From Subtercola vilae (lineage in GTDB: Bacteria; Actinomycetota; Actinomycetes; Actinomycetales; Microbacteriaceae), in NCBI RefSeq assembly GCF_004923255.1, contig NZ_QYRT01000013.1:34307-98306 (forward strand): a stretch of DNA of 64,000 nucleotides, written 5' to 3'. Positions 62,463 through 64,000 of the stretch are shown one piece after another. Every line of letters begins with the position of its first letter. Position 1 is the stretch's first letter. The translations under genes and the position numbers were made by a program. The notes below the pieces were generated by a model that had not been told where the DNA came from, made no database searches, and saw nothing but the letters and a program-made list of their open reading frames with translations.

Positions 62463-63716
62463 GTGGTTGTGCCCGAACTGATAGAGCGAAATCTGTTGCC
62501 GTTTGCGCGGGAAGCGCAGGAGGCGTTTCCTGTGCTCGTCATTCAGGGCGGACGGCAGGTGGGCAAGAGCACGTTCGCTCAGAGACTTGCTCAGGGCCGC
62601 GAATCCCGACTCTTCACCCTCGACAATGAAGCATCGCTCGACGCGGCGCGAGCCGACCCTCGAGGGTTCGTCGATCAGAACCCGGCAGCGACAATCGTCA
62701 TCGACGAAGTTCAACGAGCGCCTGGGCTTATCCTGGCGGTCAAAGCGAGCGTCGACCGAGACAGGCGCCCCGGGCGATTCATCCTCACGGGTTCGTTGAA
62801 CCTTCTTCGACTCGAACGAACGCCCGACAGCCTGGCGGGGCGGGCCGTCACGGTCGCGCTCCACGGGTTCAGCCAAGACGAGCTGGCCCGTCGGCGCGGC
62901 GACTTCGCCAGTGCTGTCAGGCAGGGTGCGAGGTTTGTCGACTTCGCCACTACCTGGCAACGCAACGACTACGTTGAAGCTCTTTCTCGTGGTTCATATC
63001 CCGAGGCCCAGGGCCTGTCAGGTCGGCTCCGCAATGTCTGGCTCGACAGCTATCTTTCCCGCATACTTCAACGCGACGCCGTCGAGATTCGACGAGACAC
63101 GCAGCCGGCTCGTCTCGATTCTGTGATGCGCCTTCTGGCCGCCAATCAGTCGGGCGAGCTCGTGAAGGCGCGTATTGCAGCGCAAGCGAACATTCCCGCG
63201 TCGTCGATCGGCGGCTATCTAGATCTTCTTGAAACTCTGTTTCTGATCGCTACGCTCCCTCCATGGACGCCCAACCTCACAAAGAGAGAGGTTGGCCGAG
63301 CGAAAGCGATCGTCAACGATTCTGCTCTGGCCGTGCGGTTGAGTCGGCTTACCGAAAATCAGCTGAAGTCTTTCGACGGCAGTGACCATCTCGGCGCACT
63401 CATCGAAGGCCTGGTGGTTCAGGAGCTGATGAAACAGTCGGGCTGGAGCGACGAAGAGTTCGAGCTGTTTCACTACCGCGACAGAAACGGTGTCGAGGTC
63501 GATGTGGTGATCGAATTTGCTGACGGCTCAGTTTTCGGGGTCGAGGTGAAGGCGGGGAAGACGTTCAAAGCCGAACACTTCTCTGGGCTCAGCGCTCTGG
63601 CGGCCCGAGCCGGTGAAAGATTTTTGGGCGGAGTCGTACTCAACACGTCAGACCAGGGCTACCAGTTCTCGCGGGGCCTCTACGGGTTGCCCATCTCAGC
63701 GCTCTGGGAGTTGTGA
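62463..63716 (+). CDS. DUF4143 AAA ATPase
   Basis: The 417-residue protein has an AAA_14-type P-loop (VIQGGRQVGKSTFAQRLAQ), Walker B AATIVIDEVQRAP and sensor ILTGSLNLL, then a C-terminal DUF4143 domain ending in a restriction-nuclease-like fold (HYRDRNGVEVDVVIEFADGSVFGVEVKAGKTFK; D-x-E-x-K pattern). Such proteins are common in accessory regions, and their job is unknown; defence, toxin or DNA processing have been suggested. A TAGGCT six bases before the GTG at 62469 suggests a leaderless start there, two codons in. Confidence 0.85.
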   Translation: MVVPELIERNLLPFAREAQEAFPVLVIQGGRQVGKSTFAQRLAQGRESRLFTLDNEASLDAARADPRGFVDQNPAATIVIDEVQRAPGLILAVKASVDRDRRPGRFILTGSLNLLRLERTPDSLAGRAVTVALHGFSQDELARRRGDFASAVRQGARFVDFATTWQRNDYVEALSRGSYPEAQGLSGRLRNVWLDSYLSRILQRDAVEIRRDTQPARLDSVMRLLAANQSGELVKARIAAQANIPASSIGGYLDLLETLFLIATLPPWTPNLTKREVGRAKAIVNDSALAVRLSRLTENQLKSFDGSDHLGALIEGLVVQELMKQSGWSDEEFELFHYRDRNGVEVDVVIEFADGSVFGVEVKAGKTFKAEHFSGLSALAARAGERFLGGVVLNTSDQGYQFSRGLYGLPISALWEL

Positions 63717-63776
63717 GCATCCGGTGTCGGCGCAAATGAGGACTGCAGACGCCCACAGCCCAAGGCAGTATGAAGT

Positions 63777-64000
63777 GTGCCTTTCTTCTCCCGCGCAGCG
63801 CGCTCCGTGCTGGTGTGCGCACTCATCGTCGGCGGTGCGACCGGATGCGCGGCGATCGGCCTCGACCTGAACGCCGTTCACTCGACCGCGGCCACGCCGA
63901 CGCCCACCGCGACGCCGACTCCCACGCCCACCCCCGCACCGAGGTTCACTCCGACTCCGGTTCCGGCCCCCGCTTCGCCCGCCGTGCCCACCCCCGAACC
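63777..64000 (+). CDS. Thr/Pro-rich lipoprotein (3' partial)
   Basis: A GTG at 63777 opens MPFFSRAARSVLVCALIVGGATGC, a short basic segment, hydrophobic core and lipobox-like end (Cys about residue 24). The visible mature part is low complexity, with repeated Thr-Pro (ATPTPTATPTPTPTPAP) and PVPAPASPAVPTPEP. The gene runs past the window end, so its domain is unseen. It is likely a cell-surface lipoprotein with a stalk. Confidence 0.6.
   Translation, partial: MPFFSRAARSVLVCALIVGGATGCAAIGLDLNAVHSTAATPTPTATPTPTPTPAPRFTPTPVPAPASPAVPTPE

Overview
The window is high-GC DNA from the chromosome of an actinobacterium, most likely the family Microbacteriaceae; I cannot name the genus. Support comes from GTG and TTG starts, mycothiol-related Mca, a DUF7882-type small protein (as far as I recall typical of Microbacteriaceae), a PPOX-class F420-dependent enzyme, and DUF4307, DUF4245 and DUF6264 family genes. 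I see no rRNA, tRNA, CRISPR array, insertion sequence or phage module. Coding density is high and no gene-free stretch exceeds 300 bases.

Bases 1-37200 are mostly accessory metabolism and transport. A CutC-ROK kinase fusion, nagB and an M81 peptidase form an amino-sugar-type operon. A degenerate SRAP protein, a truncated TetR gene run into an EamA transporter, and small redox or regulatory genes follow. Next come an MFS transporter with an AraC regulator, a dipeptide-type ABC operon with a fused double ATPase (11213-16459), a collapsed cation-diffusion-facilitator gene, a deaminase, an FKBP lipoprotein, and a xylose-type ABC operon with its ROK regulator (20359-25035). Then come a GH76 gene paired with a large Ig-like membrane protein (26395-30040), and a four-gene translationally coupled cluster of MFS transporter, PLP enzyme, lactone oxidase and GH1 beta-glucosidase (30265-35608). 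LemA and HtpX close this half.

Bases 37200-60700 are largely conserved actinobacterial core. The order is AlkX-type glycosylase, AI-2E protein, ilvA, greA, DUF4307, mca, a small membrane protein, hemolysin III, Z-prenyl synthase, phoH2, prepilin peptidase, fumC, carbonic anhydrase, DUF4245, xseB, xseA, ispH, an ABC exporter, fbaA, glpX, rmuC and ychF. Much of it matches, from memory, the order of Mycobacterium tuberculosis Rv1080c to Rv1112. It supplies stress and thiol defence (mca), isoprenoid steps (ispH, Z-prenyl synthase), central carbon enzymes (fbaA, glpX, fumC) and DNA or RNA maintenance (xseAB, rmuC, phoH2, greA).

Bases 60700-64000 are again accessory: an RHH antitoxin with a MazF toxin, an unknown membrane protein, a small gene with an in-frame stop, 22-bp tandem repeats before a DUF4143 ATPase, and the start of a proline/threonine-rich lipoprotein.

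The points I would look at first are the SRAP protein that has lost its catalytic residues, the coupled GH1/lactone oxidase/PLP operon, the Ig-like/GH76 pair, and the structured leader before phoH2. I did not find a clear new defence or mobile system.
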